Shown one piece after another: positions 1 to 10,449 of a stretch of DNA of 63,416 bases. Below the pieces are notes generated by a model. It saw nothing but the letters and a program-made list of their open reading frames with translations, had not been told where the DNA came from and made no database searches. Position numbers and translations under genes: made by a program. Origin of the DNA: Rhodocyclaceae bacterium (GTDB lineage: Bacteria; Pseudomonadota; Gammaproteobacteria; Burkholderiales; Rhodocyclaceae); assembly GCA_020445745.1 (NCBI GenBank), contig JAGRGB010000124.1, positions 1 to 63,416 of the forward strand, given 5' to 3'. Position 1 is the stretch's first letter. Each line of letters starts with the position of its first letter.

Positions 1-611
1 AAGATCGCCGCGCCCCGGCTGCGCCATCTTTCTGCCGCCTCCCCACCAAAGAACGCGCCGTCATCGACACCGATGAAGGCGACGCCGATCAACCAGCCGC
101 CGAAGATGCCCATCGCCGAGAACAACGCGGCCAGCAGCGGCATCGAGATCACGCCAACCCAGAAGCGCGGGGCGACGACCCGGGCGATCGGATTGACCGC
201 CATCATGTCCATCGCCTTCAACTGCTCGGTGGTCTTCATCAGGCCGATCTCGGCGGTGACCGCGGAGCCGGCACGGCTCGCGAACAGCAGGGCGGCCACC
301 ACCGGTCCCAGTTCGCGGGTCAGAGACAGCGCGACCAGCACGCCCAGCGCCTCACTGGAACCGTAGCGCTGAAGCGTTTCGTAACCTTGCAGGCCCAGGA
401 CCAGGCCGACGAACAGGCCCGACACGAGAATGATCAGCAAGGACAGCACGCCGCTGAAATAGATCTCGCGGATCGTCAGGTGGATGCGGCGGAAGCTCTG
501 CCCGGACAGCAGCAGCAACAGGCCGAGGAAGCGCGCGGCGAAGCCGAGACGCCAGATGCCATCGACGACGCCACCGCCGATGCGGCGCAGGACCGAAACG
601 ATCGCGTTCAT
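1..611 (-). CDS. mlaE: MlaE-type ABC permease, partial (C-terminus cut by window edge)
   Basis: This is the inner-membrane permease of the Mla retrograde phospholipid transport system, working with MlaF, MlaD and MlaB to maintain outer-membrane lipid asymmetry. The readable 203 codons start at ATG 611-609 and show the family core: hydrophobic helices, a [10 protein letters not shown] segment, a LTRELGPV motif and [10 protein letters not shown]. The start overlaps the stop of the upstream ATPase gene by 4 bp, so the two are translationally coupled. The last 15 or so codons, at bases 1-46, read poorly against the family's usual GVDxGxFW continuation, so the extreme edge may be divergent or of low quality. 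Identity is from motifs and neighbour. Confidence 0.88.
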   Translation of the reverse strand, partial: MNAIVSVLRRIGGGVVDGIWRLGFAARFLGLLLLLSGQSFRRIHLTIREIYFSGVLSLLIILVSGLFVGLVLGLQGYETLQRYGSSEALGVLVALSLTRELGPVVAALLFASRAGSAVTAEIGLMKTTEQLKAMDMMAVNPIARVVAPRFWVGVISMPLLAALFSAMGIFGGWLIGVAFIGVDDGAFFGGEAAERWRSRGAAI

Positions 612-1423
612 GCGCCCTCCCCGAGCAGCGACGTCATGATCGGTGGCGCCGGATAATGGAAGGGTACCGGCCCGTCGGCCTCGGCATGGACGAACTGATG
701 GACGAAGGGGTCGGTGGACGCCCGGATCTCGTCGGGTGTTCCGCGGGCGACGATCGTCCCTTCGGAGACGAAGAACACGTAATCGACGATCTCCAGCGAC
801 TCGGTGACGTCGTGAGTCACCATGATCGAGCTGGCGCCGAGCGCGTCGTTGAGCTTGCGGATCAGCTGGCCGATGATGCCCAGCGAAATCGGATCCAGTC
901 CGGCGAAGGGTTCGTCGTACATGATCAGCATCGGATCGAGCGCCACCGAGCGCGCCAGCGCCACCCGGCGGGCCATGCCACCGGACAGTTCGGAAGGCAT
1001 CAGGGCATGGGCGCCGCGCAAGCCCACCGCATCGAGCTTCAGCAGCACCAGATCGCGGATCAGGGACTCGTCCAGCCGGGTATGTTCGCGCATCGGGAAG
1101 GCGACGTTGTCGTACACCGACATGTCGGTGAACAGCGCGCCGAACTGGAACAGCATGCCCATGCGCCGCCGCAATGCATAGAGCGGCTCCCGTCCCAGCG
1201 AGCCGAGTTCCTCGCCGGCCACCGTCACGCTGCCTTGTCCGGCCCGGAGCTGGCCGCCGATCAGGCGCAGCAGTGTCGTCTTGCCGGACCCGGACCCCCC
1301 CATGATGGCAACGACCTTGCCGCGCGGCACATCGAGATCGACGCCGCGCAGGATTTCTCGCTCGCCATACGCGAATCGAACGCCGCGCAAACTGACCAAA
1401 GCCTGCTGTGTTGGGGAAGTCAC
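608..1423 (-). CDS. mlaF: MlaF-type ABC transporter ATP-binding protein
   Basis: This is the cytoplasmic ATPase that energises the Mla phospholipid transporter. The protein (271 aa) has Walker [10 protein letters not shown], the signature LSGGMARR typical of MlaF, Walker [14 protein letters not shown] and the switch histidine in MVTHD. I chose the GTG at 1423 because the family begins just before [12 protein letters not shown] and a purine-rich GAGAAA lies about 6 bp upstream. An upstream in-frame start at 1528 would add 35 residues of no family character. It is first of the visible operon and is followed with a 4-bp overlap by the permease; mlaD, mlaC and mlaB would lie outside the window. 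Confidence 0.92.
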   Translation of the reverse strand: MTSPTQQALVSLRGVRFAYGEREILRGVDLDVPRGKVVAIMGGSGSGKTTLLRLIGGQLRAGQGSVTVAGEELGSLGREPLYALRRRMGMLFQFGALFTDMSVYDNVAFPMREHTRLDESLIRDLVLLKLDAVGLRGAHALMPSELSGGMARRVALARSVALDPMLIMYDEPFAGLDPISLGIIGQLIRKLNDALGASSIMVTHDVTESLEIVDYVFFVSEGTIVARGTPDEIRASTDPFVHQFVHAEADGPVPFHYPAPPIMTSLLGEGA

Positions 1424-1557
1424 TGTTTTTTCTCGGGCTTGCCGGTGGGGCGATTGTATCAGAGGCGACGAATCAGCATGCTGCATTGCAACTTCGTGAT
1501 GCACTGTGCGCCGCGGGTTCCGAGGCACGCAGCCGCCGGATCCACTAAACTCGCGTG

Positions 1558-3051
<1,494 letters not shown>

Positions 3052-3054
3052 GCG

Positions 3055-4467
3055 ATGTACCTGGACCATTTCGGACTCCGCCAGGCACCGTTCCGGATCA
3101 CCCCGAACACCGGCTTCTTCTTCACCGGCGGCAGGCGCGGACCGACCCTGGAGGCCCTCGAATTCGCGGTCTTCAACGACGAGGGGATCATCAAGGTCAG
3201 CGGCGAGGTCGGCACCGGCAAGACCATGCTGTGCCGGATGATGCTGTCGCGCCTGCCCGAGCACGTCGATGCCATCTACCTGGCCAATCCGACCCTCGGC
3301 CCCGACGATCTGCTGCGACTGTTTGCCGAGGAACTGGGCGTGTCGGTCGCTGCGGACAACGCCGGCGTACGCCTGCTGGAGATCCAGAAGGAACTGATCG
3401 CGCGCTTTGCCGCCGGCCGCCGCGTCGTGACCCTGGTCGATGAAGCGCACGCGATGCCGGCGGCCTCGCTCGAGCAGGTCCGCCTGTTGTCCAATCTCGA
3501 GACGGCCAATCACAAGCTGCTCCAGATCGTCCTGTTCGGCCAGCCCGAACTCGACGAGATCCTGGCACGCCAGAGCATGCGCCAGTTGCGCGACCGGATC
3601 ACCCAGCACTTCCGGCTGGCACCGCTGGCGGAGGGCGAAGTGGCCAGCTATCTGGATTTCCGCCTGCGCATGGCCGGCTACCGCGGGCCGCGGCTGTTCG
3701 CGCCGGCGGCGATCAATCTGCTGGCGAGGGCGTCGGACGGCCTCTCGCGACGGGTCAACGTGATCGCCGACAAGGCCTTGCTGTCGGCCTTCTCACGGGG
3801 CGAACACCTGATCACGACGCACCACGTGCGCGAAGCGATCCGCGACTGCGAATATCGGATGCCGCGGCGCAGGCACCGGGGCGTCCTGGCACTGGCCGTG
3901 GTCGCCGCGCTCGCGGCAGCAGTCTATCTAATGGCGGTGCACGGCACGCTGCGCCCGGGCGGCGATCCGGCCGCCGCGGCGGCCCGCGACGGCTCCGCCG
4001 GGTCGCTGCCCGCGCCAGCGGCGGCGGAGCCCGTGACGACACCGGCGATGCCGACCGCCGCCGAGCTCGTCGAGGCCGCGCCGAAGGCCGTTCCCGCCAC
4101 CGGGGCCTCCGCCGGGCCGACTGCGATGCCGGCCCGCGGCGTAGCCCTCGGAGAGCTTGCTGCGGCACTGCAGGCAGGCACCGCCGAGTGGGTCGCGAGG
4201 ACCCCGGAAAGCCACTGGTTCATCCAGCTGCGGACTGTCGACGATCCGCGCGCGGCAGCCATCGACGCCTTCCTCGAATCGCTGCCGGGCACCATCGACC
4301 GCCAGCAGTTGCGGATCTACGTGCGGGATCTGGGGTGGGCGCCGCGGGTCGGCGTGATCTATGGTGACTACCCCGGGCGCGAAGCGGCTGCCCGTGCCCT
4401 GCAGGCGCTGCCCGGCGAATTGCGCGAGGCCGGTGCCTACCTGAGACAGGTGCGGGGCCTGCGCTGA
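3055..4467 (+). CDS. mshM: MshM/ExeA-like AAA ATPase of the pilus system
   Basis: This inner-membrane AAA protein (470 aa) probably helps assemble or anchor the secretin, as ExeA does in type II secretion. It opens with the family signature YLDHFGLRQAPFRITPNTGFFFTG. Walker A is GEVGTGKT and Walker B is VTLVDEAHAMP. A single membrane helix lies at about residues 279-296 (GVLALAVVAALAAAVYLMAV), followed by an Ala/Pro-rich linker and a SPOR-like C-terminal domain (HWFIQLRTVDD..., IYGDYPGREAA). It follows the regulator by 3 bp and precedes the secretin. Assignment to MshM rather than generic ExeA rests on the neighbouring MshL, MshE and MshG genes. Confidence 0.85.
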   Translation: MYLDHFGLRQAPFRITPNTGFFFTGGRRGPTLEALEFAVFNDEGIIKVSGEVGTGKTMLCRMMLSRLPEHVDAIYLANPTLGPDDLLRLFAEELGVSVAADNAGVRLLEIQKELIARFAAGRRVVTLVDEAHAMPAASLEQVRLLSNLETANHKLLQIVLFGQPELDEILARQSMRQLRDRITQHFRLAPLAEGEVASYLDFRLRMAGYRGPRLFAPAAINLLARASDGLSRRVNVIADKALLSAFSRGEHLITTHHVREAIRDCEYRMPRRRHRGVLALAVVAALAAAVYLMAVHGTLRPGGDPAAAAARDGSAGSLPAPAAAEPVTTPAMPTAAELVEAAPKAVPATGASAGPTAMPARGVALGELAAALQAGTAEWVARTPESHWFIQLRTVDDPRAAAIDAFLESLPGTIDRQQLRIYVRDLGWAPRVGVIYGDYPGREAAARALQALPGELREAGAYLRQVRGLR

Positions 4468-4556
4468 CCTGGGGTTTTCGGCAATTATTCCTTAAGTGGC
4501 ATTGAAGTAATCATGCAACCGGATACCATGCGCCCATCAGCACAACCAGTCCTCCG

Positions 4557-6359
4557 ATGAATCCACGACTTCCGATCGTGGCAGTGGCGGCGACGCTGCT
4601 GGCCGCCTGCGCCCAGCAGCCACCGCACGCGCCGGTGTCCGGCCATCTGCACGGCGCCGATGCTCCGGCCCAGGCGGTCGCAGAGGCGCCGATTCCGGCG
4701 CCCGTGACCCGAGCCTTCGACCTGCCACCGCCGAAACCCGCGGCGAAGCTCGACACCTACTCGGTGGTGGTCAGCGAGGTGCCGGTGCAGGATCTGTTGT
4801 TCGCCCTCGCCCGCGATGCCCGCCTCAATGTGGACGTACACCCCGGGCTCGCCGGCACCGTGACCCTCAATGCGATCGATCAGACGCTGCCGCAGATCCT
4901 CAAGCGGATCGCGCGCCAGGTCGACATGCGCTTCGAACTCGACGGCGACAGTCTGGTGGTGATGCCGGATTCGCCGTTCCTGCGCACCTACCAGGTGGAT
5001 TACGTGCTGATGTCGCGGGAGACTGCCGGCACGGTGTCGGTCGCCACCCAGATCGCCACGGCCGGCAGCGGCACCGTCGGCAGCGAAGGCAGCGACGGCG
5101 GCGGCGCCCGCAGCGGAAACAGTTCTGCCACGCGCATCGACAACCGGGCCAGCAACCGCTTCTGGGAAACACTGGTACAGAATGTCAAGGACATCCTGCG
5201 CGAGACCGACAAGGTGATTCCCGCCGACGAGTCGGCGCCGCCTGCGCACGCCGCGACGGCGACACCGGTAGCCGCCGGTCGCGGCAAAGCCGGCGACACG
5301 TCCCAGATCAATGTCGCCCTCAACCTCGCCGCGCCCGAGCGCGAGTACCGGCCCCAGACCCTGTTCCGCGAGGCGGCCTCGGTGATCGCCCATCCGGAAT
5401 CCGGGGTCATGGTGGTGCGTGCGACGTCCCGTCAGCACGAACGCGTCCAGGATTTTCTCGATGCGGTGATCCGCTCCGCCCGCCGCCAGGTGCTGATCGA
5501 GGCGACCATCGCCGAGGTCCAGTTGTCGCGAAACTTCCGCCAGGGCATCGACTGGAGCAAGCTCGACCTCGCCGGCACCGGGATCCGCATCGTGCAGAAC
5601 GCCAGCGGGGTCCTGAGGGCACCGGATTCGAGCCTGTTCGAAATCGCCTACAGCGGCAACAGCTTTTCCGGCAGCATCAAGCTGCTCGAGACGTTCGGCA
5701 ACGTGCGGGTCCTGTCGAGTCCGAAGCTGTCGGTGCTGAACAACCAGACCGCGGTGCTGAAGGTCGTCGACAACATCGTCTATTTCACGATCGAATCGGA
5801 CATCAACCAGAACCAGACCACCTCGATCACGACCTTCACGACCACCGTCAATTCGGTGCCGATCGGCTTCGTGATGAACGTGACGCCCCAGATCTCGGAG
5901 GCCGACACGGTGATCCTGAACCTGCGGCCCAGCCTGTCGCGAGTGATCGGCCAGGCCGACGATCCCAATCCGGCACTGCGCGACCGCGGCATCGTCAACA
6001 GCTTTCCGGTAATCCGCACCCGCGAAATCGAATCGGTGATCCGCGTCGAGAACGGCAACATCGCGGTGATGGGCGGTCTGATGGAAGACGCTCGCGACGA
6101 CCGCGACGACACCGTGCCGGTGCTCTCCCGTATCCCGCTGCTGGGCAACCTGTTCATGAACCGCGACGACACCACGACCAAGACCGAACTGGTGATCTTC
6201 CTGCGTCCGACGGTGATCCGCGAGGCCAGCCTCGACGGCGACTACCGCGAGTTTCGCGAACAACTGCCGGGCGACGACTTCTTCAGCCGTCCGCTGGGCC
6301 CGCAGCATCCCAATCTCACCGGAGCTTCGCCGCTGGCAGCGCCCGCCGCTTCGCCATGA
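4557..6359 (+). CDS. mshL: MshL-type secretin lipoprotein
   Basis: This protein (600 aa) forms the outer-membrane pore through which the fibre emerges. The N-terminus is a lipoprotein signal with lipobox LAAC (Cys18). A secretin/TonB short N-terminal domain follows (VQDLLFALARDARLNVDVHPGLAGTVTLN), then an N-domain and the C-terminal secretin domain. The secretin domain has VPIGFVMNVTPQIS, IRTREIESVIRVENG, AVMGGLMEDARD and VPVLSRIPLLGNLF. A low-complexity Gly/Ser stretch lies at about residues 165-185. An 89-bp gap separates it from mshM, so a secondary promoter is possible. Its stop overlaps the next start (ATGA). Confidence 0.92.
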   Translation: MNPRLPIVAVAATLLAACAQQPPHAPVSGHLHGADAPAQAVAEAPIPAPVTRAFDLPPPKPAAKLDTYSVVVSEVPVQDLLFALARDARLNVDVHPGLAGTVTLNAIDQTLPQILKRIARQVDMRFELDGDSLVVMPDSPFLRTYQVDYVLMSRETAGTVSVATQIATAGSGTVGSEGSDGGGARSGNSSATRIDNRASNRFWETLVQNVKDILRETDKVIPADESAPPAHAATATPVAAGRGKAGDTSQINVALNLAAPEREYRPQTLFREAASVIAHPESGVMVVRATSRQHERVQDFLDAVIRSARRQVLIEATIAEVQLSRNFRQGIDWSKLDLAGTGIRIVQNASGVLRAPDSSLFEIAYSGNSFSGSIKLLETFGNVRVLSSPKLSVLNNQTAVLKVVDNIVYFTIESDINQNQTTSITTFTTTVNSVPIGFVMNVTPQISEADTVILNLRPSLSRVIGQADDPNPALRDRGIVNSFPVIRTREIESVIRVENGNIAVMGGLMEDARDDRDDTVPVLSRIPLLGNLFMNRDDTTTKTELVIFLRPTVIREASLDGDYREFREQLPGDDFFSRPLGPQHPNLTGASPLAAPAASP

Positions 6360-7531
6360 GTCTGCTGATCGACGCCCTCAAGAAAGCCGAGGAAGCCAAG
6401 CACAAGGCCGAGGCTGCTTCCGACCGCGGCGACCGGCCGGCGGACGGCGTCGGGCCCGTCGCGGCGCCTGTCGAGGGCCCCGGGGGGGCGGCGGCGAGCG
6501 CCGCGCGCAACCTGTTCGAGGTCAAGACCGGGCGCCGGCTGGTCAGCTTCCCGCTGGCCGTCGGGCTGGTGACGACGCTGGCGTCGATTGCTATCGGAAT
6601 CTATTTCTGGCTGCAGTTGAACCCGGCCGGTCCCCGTCTGGCGACGCCGCCGCCTCAGGTGCAGTCCGTCCCGCTGCCGCCGCCGGCCGCGACGCCGCCG
6701 GTCGCGGTCGCGGCAGTGCCAGCCACCATCGACAGTGCTCCGCCCGCCGCCGGCGGCGGGCGGACGTCCCCGCCCGGGATCGCCGGAGGCCAGCGGCCGA
6801 GCCGCATCGCCGCCCCCAGCCGTGGCAGTTTCGCCGCGGCGCAGCCGCAGACTGCCCGCACCGAGCATGCTCCCCGTTCGGCCTCGACCTTGCCGGTGGT
6901 GCGCAAGAGTCGCGAATCGACACTGCCGGCGGCGCTCGCCGAAGCCTGGCAGTACTACCGTGCAGACCGGCTCGCGGACGCTGCCCGGCTCTATCGACGT
7001 GTCCTCGACGGCGACCCGTACAACGTCGACGCCCTCAACGGGCTCGGCGCGATCGCCGCCCGATCGGGACGTGCAGCGGCGGCCGAGCGATTCTTCCGGC
7101 GCAGCCTGGCGGCGCGCCCCGAGGACCCGATCGCGACGGCAGGGCTCAGCGCGCTGGCGCTGGAACGAGGGGGTCCCGACCTCGCCGCTCCGCTCGGCAT
7201 GCTGCGCGAGGCGATTGCCCAGCGGCCGGACGAGGCTGCACTGCATTTCGCGCTCGGCAATGCCTTCGCCGGCGAGCGGCGCTGGGCCGAGGCCCAGTCG
7301 AGCTATTTCCGCGCCTACGGCCTCGACAAGACGCAACCGGACTACTTGTTCAATCTTGGCGTCAGCCTCGACCGGCTCGGCCAGCGCGCCCTGGCGCGCC
7401 GCTTCTACCAGGAAGCCCTCGACGCCGCCGCCGGCCGTCCCCATGCCTTCGATCCGGCGGCCGTACGTGCCCGGCTAGCAAGCCTGGCGGCAATCGCCGC
7501 CCCGGAACGCTCCGCAGGCGGCCAACCATGA
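6356..7531 (+). CDS. mshN: MshN-like TPR protein
   Basis: This is a bitopic inner-membrane protein (391 aa) with a periplasmic TPR region, in the position of MshN. The start SLLIDALKKAEEAKHKAE is typical of this family. One membrane helix lies at about 60-85 (LVSFPLAVGLVTTLASIAIGIYFWLQL region), then a Pro/Ala-rich linker. TPR repeats run from about 190 to 370 (AWQYYRADRLADAARLYRRVL, ALNGLGAIAARSGRAAAAERFF, LHFALGNAFAGERRWAEAQSSYF, YLFNLGVSLDRLGQRALARRFY). It overlaps both neighbours by 4 bp. Its role in assembly is inferred; TPR proteins here usually stabilise the secretin or pilus machinery. Confidence 0.82.
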   Translation: MSLLIDALKKAEEAKHKAEAASDRGDRPADGVGPVAAPVEGPGGAAASAARNLFEVKTGRRLVSFPLAVGLVTTLASIAIGIYFWLQLNPAGPRLATPPPQVQSVPLPPPAATPPVAVAAVPATIDSAPPAAGGGRTSPPGIAGGQRPSRIAAPSRGSFAAAQPQTARTEHAPRSASTLPVVRKSRESTLPAALAEAWQYYRADRLADAARLYRRVLDGDPYNVDALNGLGAIAARSGRAAAAERFFRRSLAARPEDPIATAGLSALALERGGPDLAAPLGMLREAIAQRPDEAALHFALGNAFAGERRWAEAQSSYFRAYGLDKTQPDYLFNLGVSLDRLGQRALARRFYQEALDAAAGRPHAFDPAAVRARLASLAAIAAPERSAGGQP

Positions 7532-9237
7532 ACGCCCCCGTCACCACCCAGCGCCCGCTCGGCGAGATCCTGGTCGGCGCCGGATTGCTGAGCCGCGACC
7601 AGTTGCACATCGCGCTGATGGAGCAGGACCGCCGGCACGAGCCGCTCGGACGCCTGCTGCTGCATCTCGGTTTCGTCTCGGAGGCGGTGCTGCGCGAGGC
7701 GCTGTCGGAGTTCCACGGCAAGCAGAGCGTGGATCTGGGCAATGCGGTGGCCGACCCCGACGCGCTCGCGCTGGTGCCGCTCGAACTCGCCAAGCGCCAC
7801 CACATCTTTCCGCTCTATCTGCGGCGCGCCGAGAGCATGCTGGTGGTGGCGGTGGCCGACGTGCATGACGTCGTCGCCCTCGACAAGCTGCGCAACGAGC
7901 TGCCCGAAAGCATCCGCATCGACACCCTGATCGCCGGTGAATCGGAGATCGCGCGGGCGATCGACCAGTACTATGGCCACGAGCTGTCGATCGACGGCAT
8001 CCTCAACGAAATCGAGACCGGCGAAATCGACTATCGCTCGCTGGCCGTGGTCACCGACGAGTACAGCCAGCCTGTGGTACGTCTGGTGGACGCGCTGCTG
8101 ACCGATGCGGTGATGCGCGAGGCCTCGGACATCCATTTCGAGCCGGAAGAGGGATTCCTGCGCATCCGCTACCGACTGGATGGACTGCTGCACCAGATCC
8201 GGGTGCTCCACAAGTCGTACTGGGCAGCGCTGGCAGTGCGGATCAAGGTCATGGCGGGCATGAACATCGCCGAAAACCGGGCGCCCCAGGACGGGCGCAT
8301 CTCGCTGACCATCAACGGCCGGGTGGTGGACTTCCGGGTCTCAGCCCAGCCGACGATCCACGGCGAGAACCTGGTGCTGCGGGTGCTCGACCGCCAGAAG
8401 GGCATCGTGCCGCTCGACGGGCTGGGACTCGCCGAGCAGCAGCTCGACCTCCTCAAGCTGATGATCGCGCGGCCCGACGGCCTGATCCTGGTCACCGGGC
8501 CGACCGGCAGCGGCAAGACCACCACGCTCTACTCGATCCTCAACCACATCAACTCCGAGAGCCTCAACATCATGACGCTCGAGGACCCGGTCGAATACCC
8601 GATGGCAACGATCCGCCAGACTTCGGTGACCGACGCCGCCAAGCTCGATTTCGCCAATGGCGTACGTTCGATCCTGCGCCAGGACCCGGACGTCATCCTG
8701 GTCGGCGAGATCCGCGATTCGGACACTGCCGAGATGGCGTTCCGGGCCGCCATGACCGGCCACCAGGTCTATTCGACGCTGCACACCAATTCGGCGATCG
8801 GCGTGATCCCGCGACTGCTCGACATAGGCATCCAGCCCGACATCATCGCCGGCAACATCATCGGCGTGGTGGCCCAGCGCCTGTTGCGCCGGCTGTGTCC
8901 GCAGTGTCGCAAGGAGGCAAGCGCCGAGCCGTGGGAACTGCGCCTGCTCGGTGTCCCGCCGGAGCGCGACGCGCCGCCCCTGTACCGCGCGGTGGGCTGC
9001 CCCGAATGCGACTATCGGGGATATCGCGGGCGCATGGCGATCATGGAGCTGATGCGCATGGACAGCGACCTCGACGAGCTCGTGATCCGGCGCGCAAGCT
9101 TCCGCGAAATCCGCACCGCGGCCCGCTCCAAGGGCTTCCGCTCGCTGGCCGAGGACGGCATCCGGCGGGTGCTCGACGGAGACACCTCGCTCGAGGAGCT
9201 GGCACGCGTCGTCGACCTGACCGAACGGATGGCCTGA
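7528..9237 (+). CDS. mshE: MshE-type pilus assembly ATPase (GspE/PilB family)
   Basis: This is the cytoplasmic hexameric ATPase (569 aa) that powers pilin extraction and polymerisation. It has an N-terminal MshEN domain (LGEILVGAGLLSRDQLHIALMEQ), which binds cyclic di-GMP in Vibrio MshE. The ATPase domain follows, with Walker A GPTGSGKTTT, an Asp box around DPDVILVGEIRD and the His box TGHQVYSTLHTN. A four-cysteine zinc site is present (CPQC ... CPEC). If this MshEN domain binds c-di-GMP, the diguanylate cyclase at 53362-54762 would be one possible input, though that link is speculative. The ATG overlaps the mshN stop. Confidence 0.93.
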   Translation: MNAPVTTQRPLGEILVGAGLLSRDQLHIALMEQDRRHEPLGRLLLHLGFVSEAVLREALSEFHGKQSVDLGNAVADPDALALVPLELAKRHHIFPLYLRRAESMLVVAVADVHDVVALDKLRNELPESIRIDTLIAGESEIARAIDQYYGHELSIDGILNEIETGEIDYRSLAVVTDEYSQPVVRLVDALLTDAVMREASDIHFEPEEGFLRIRYRLDGLLHQIRVLHKSYWAALAVRIKVMAGMNIAENRAPQDGRISLTINGRVVDFRVSAQPTIHGENLVLRVLDRQKGIVPLDGLGLAEQQLDLLKLMIARPDGLILVTGPTGSGKTTTLYSILNHINSESLNIMTLEDPVEYPMATIRQTSVTDAAKLDFANGVRSILRQDPDVILVGEIRDSDTAEMAFRAAMTGHQVYSTLHTNSAIGVIPRLLDIGIQPDIIAGNIIGVVAQRLLRRLCPQCRKEASAEPWELRLLGVPPERDAPPLYRAVGCPECDYRGYRGRMAIMELMRMDSDLDELVIRRASFREIRTAARSKGFRSLAEDGIRRVLDGDTSLEELARVVDLTERMA

Positions 9238-9240
9238 GGC

Positions 9241-10443
9241 ATGGCCGTGTTCGCTTACAAGGCGATGAACCCCGACGGCCAGCTGGTGCGCGGCGAACTC
9301 GAGGCCGCGAACCTCGTCGATCTCGAGATGCGCCTGAAGCGCATGGAACTCGACTTCATCAACGGCTCGCCGCTCAAGCCGCGTGCCTTCGGCCGCAGCA
9401 GCCCGGCGCCACGCCGCGAGCTGATCAACTTCTGCTTCCACCTGGAACAACTGCGTCGCGCCGAAGTCCCCATCCTCGAGGGCCTGTCCGACCTGCGCGA
9501 TTCGACCGAGCATCCGCGCTTCCGCGAGATCATGGCCGGCGTGGTCGAAGGCATCGAGGGCGGCAAGAGCCTGTCGGCCGCGCTCGAGGACTATCCCCAG
9601 GCCTTCGATCCGGTGTTCTGCAACCTGATCCGCGCCGGCGAGGCATCAGGAAACCTGCCACACGTGCTGCGCGACCTGGCAGATTCGCTGAAGCGGGACG
9701 ACGAGCTCGCTGCCTACGCCAGCCGCATCGTCATCTACCCGCTGATCGTGCTCACGTTCCTGTTCGCCGCGGTCACGGTGGCCTTGATCTGGGTCGTCCC
9801 GCAACTCGCCCAGTTGTTTCGCAGCACCGGCCAGGCATTGCCGCTGCAGACCCGGATCCTGGTCGGCACGTCCGAACTGATGCAGGCATACTGGCCATTC
9901 CTGCTGGCGGCGCTCGCGCTGGCAATCGGCTTGGGCACCTTCGCGATCCAGCGCTCGCCGGCGGTGCGCCTGCGCTTCGACGCCGTGACCCTTCACCTGC
10001 CGCTGTTCGGCGAGATCCGCCGCAAGATCATCATGGCGCGCTTCGCCGGGCTGTTCGCGATGATGTACTCCTCAGGCATCCCGATCATCGACGCCCTGCG
10101 CAGTACCGAGAAGGTGGTCGGCAACCAGGTCATCCAGCGCGCGCTGCAGCGCATCTGCCAGCATATCGCCGAAGGCCAGAACGTCTCGGCGGCATTCGCC
10201 GGCTCGAACCTGTTCCCGCCGCTGGTGACCCGCATGCTGCGGGTCGGCGAAAACACCGGCGCCCTCGACACGGCATTGACCAACCTGCGCTATTTCTACG
10301 ATCGCGACGTCCAGGAATCGACCGCCCGGCTGCAGGCCGTGCTCGAACCGCTGCTGATCGCATTGCTCGCCGCCTTCCTGCTGTGGATCGCGGTCGCGGT
10401 GATGGGACCGATCTACGACATCATCACCACGCTGCCGGTCTGA
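9241..10443 (+). CDS. mshG: MshG-type inner-membrane platform protein (GspF/PilC family)
   Basis: This polytopic platform protein (400 aa) couples the MshE ATPase to the pilin. It has the two repeated GspF domains: FCFHLEQLRRAEVPILEGLSDLRD with VFCNLIRAGEASGNLPHVLRDL, and MARFAGLFAMMYSSGIPIIDALRS with LVTRMLRVGENTGALDTALTNL. Three hydrophobic helices lie near residues 160-185, 215-235 and 365-390. The length equals the usual family size. It starts 3 bp after mshE. Confidence 0.92.
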   Translation: MAVFAYKAMNPDGQLVRGELEAANLVDLEMRLKRMELDFINGSPLKPRAFGRSSPAPRRELINFCFHLEQLRRAEVPILEGLSDLRDSTEHPRFREIMAGVVEGIEGGKSLSAALEDYPQAFDPVFCNLIRAGEASGNLPHVLRDLADSLKRDDELAAYASRIVIYPLIVLTFLFAAVTVALIWVVPQLAQLFRSTGQALPLQTRILVGTSELMQAYWPFLLAALALAIGLGTFAIQRSPAVRLRFDAVTLHLPLFGEIRRKIIMARFAGLFAMMYSSGIPIIDALRSTEKVVGNQVIQRALQRICQHIAEGQNVSAAFAGSNLFPPLVTRMLRVGENTGALDTALTNLRYFYDRDVQESTARLQAVLEPLLIALLAAFLLWIAVAVMGPIYDIITTLPV

Positions 10444-10449
10444 GGCCGC

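Noticed and set aside
4490-4530. Sigma-54 promoter before mshL (TGGCAT...ATGCA)
   Set aside because: The GG-to-GC spacing is about 15 bp instead of 10; on the other strand the spacing is 9.
4485-6308. 607-codon frame antisense to the secretin
   Set aside because: His/Arg/Asp-rich shadow of a well-supported gene in GC-rich DNA.
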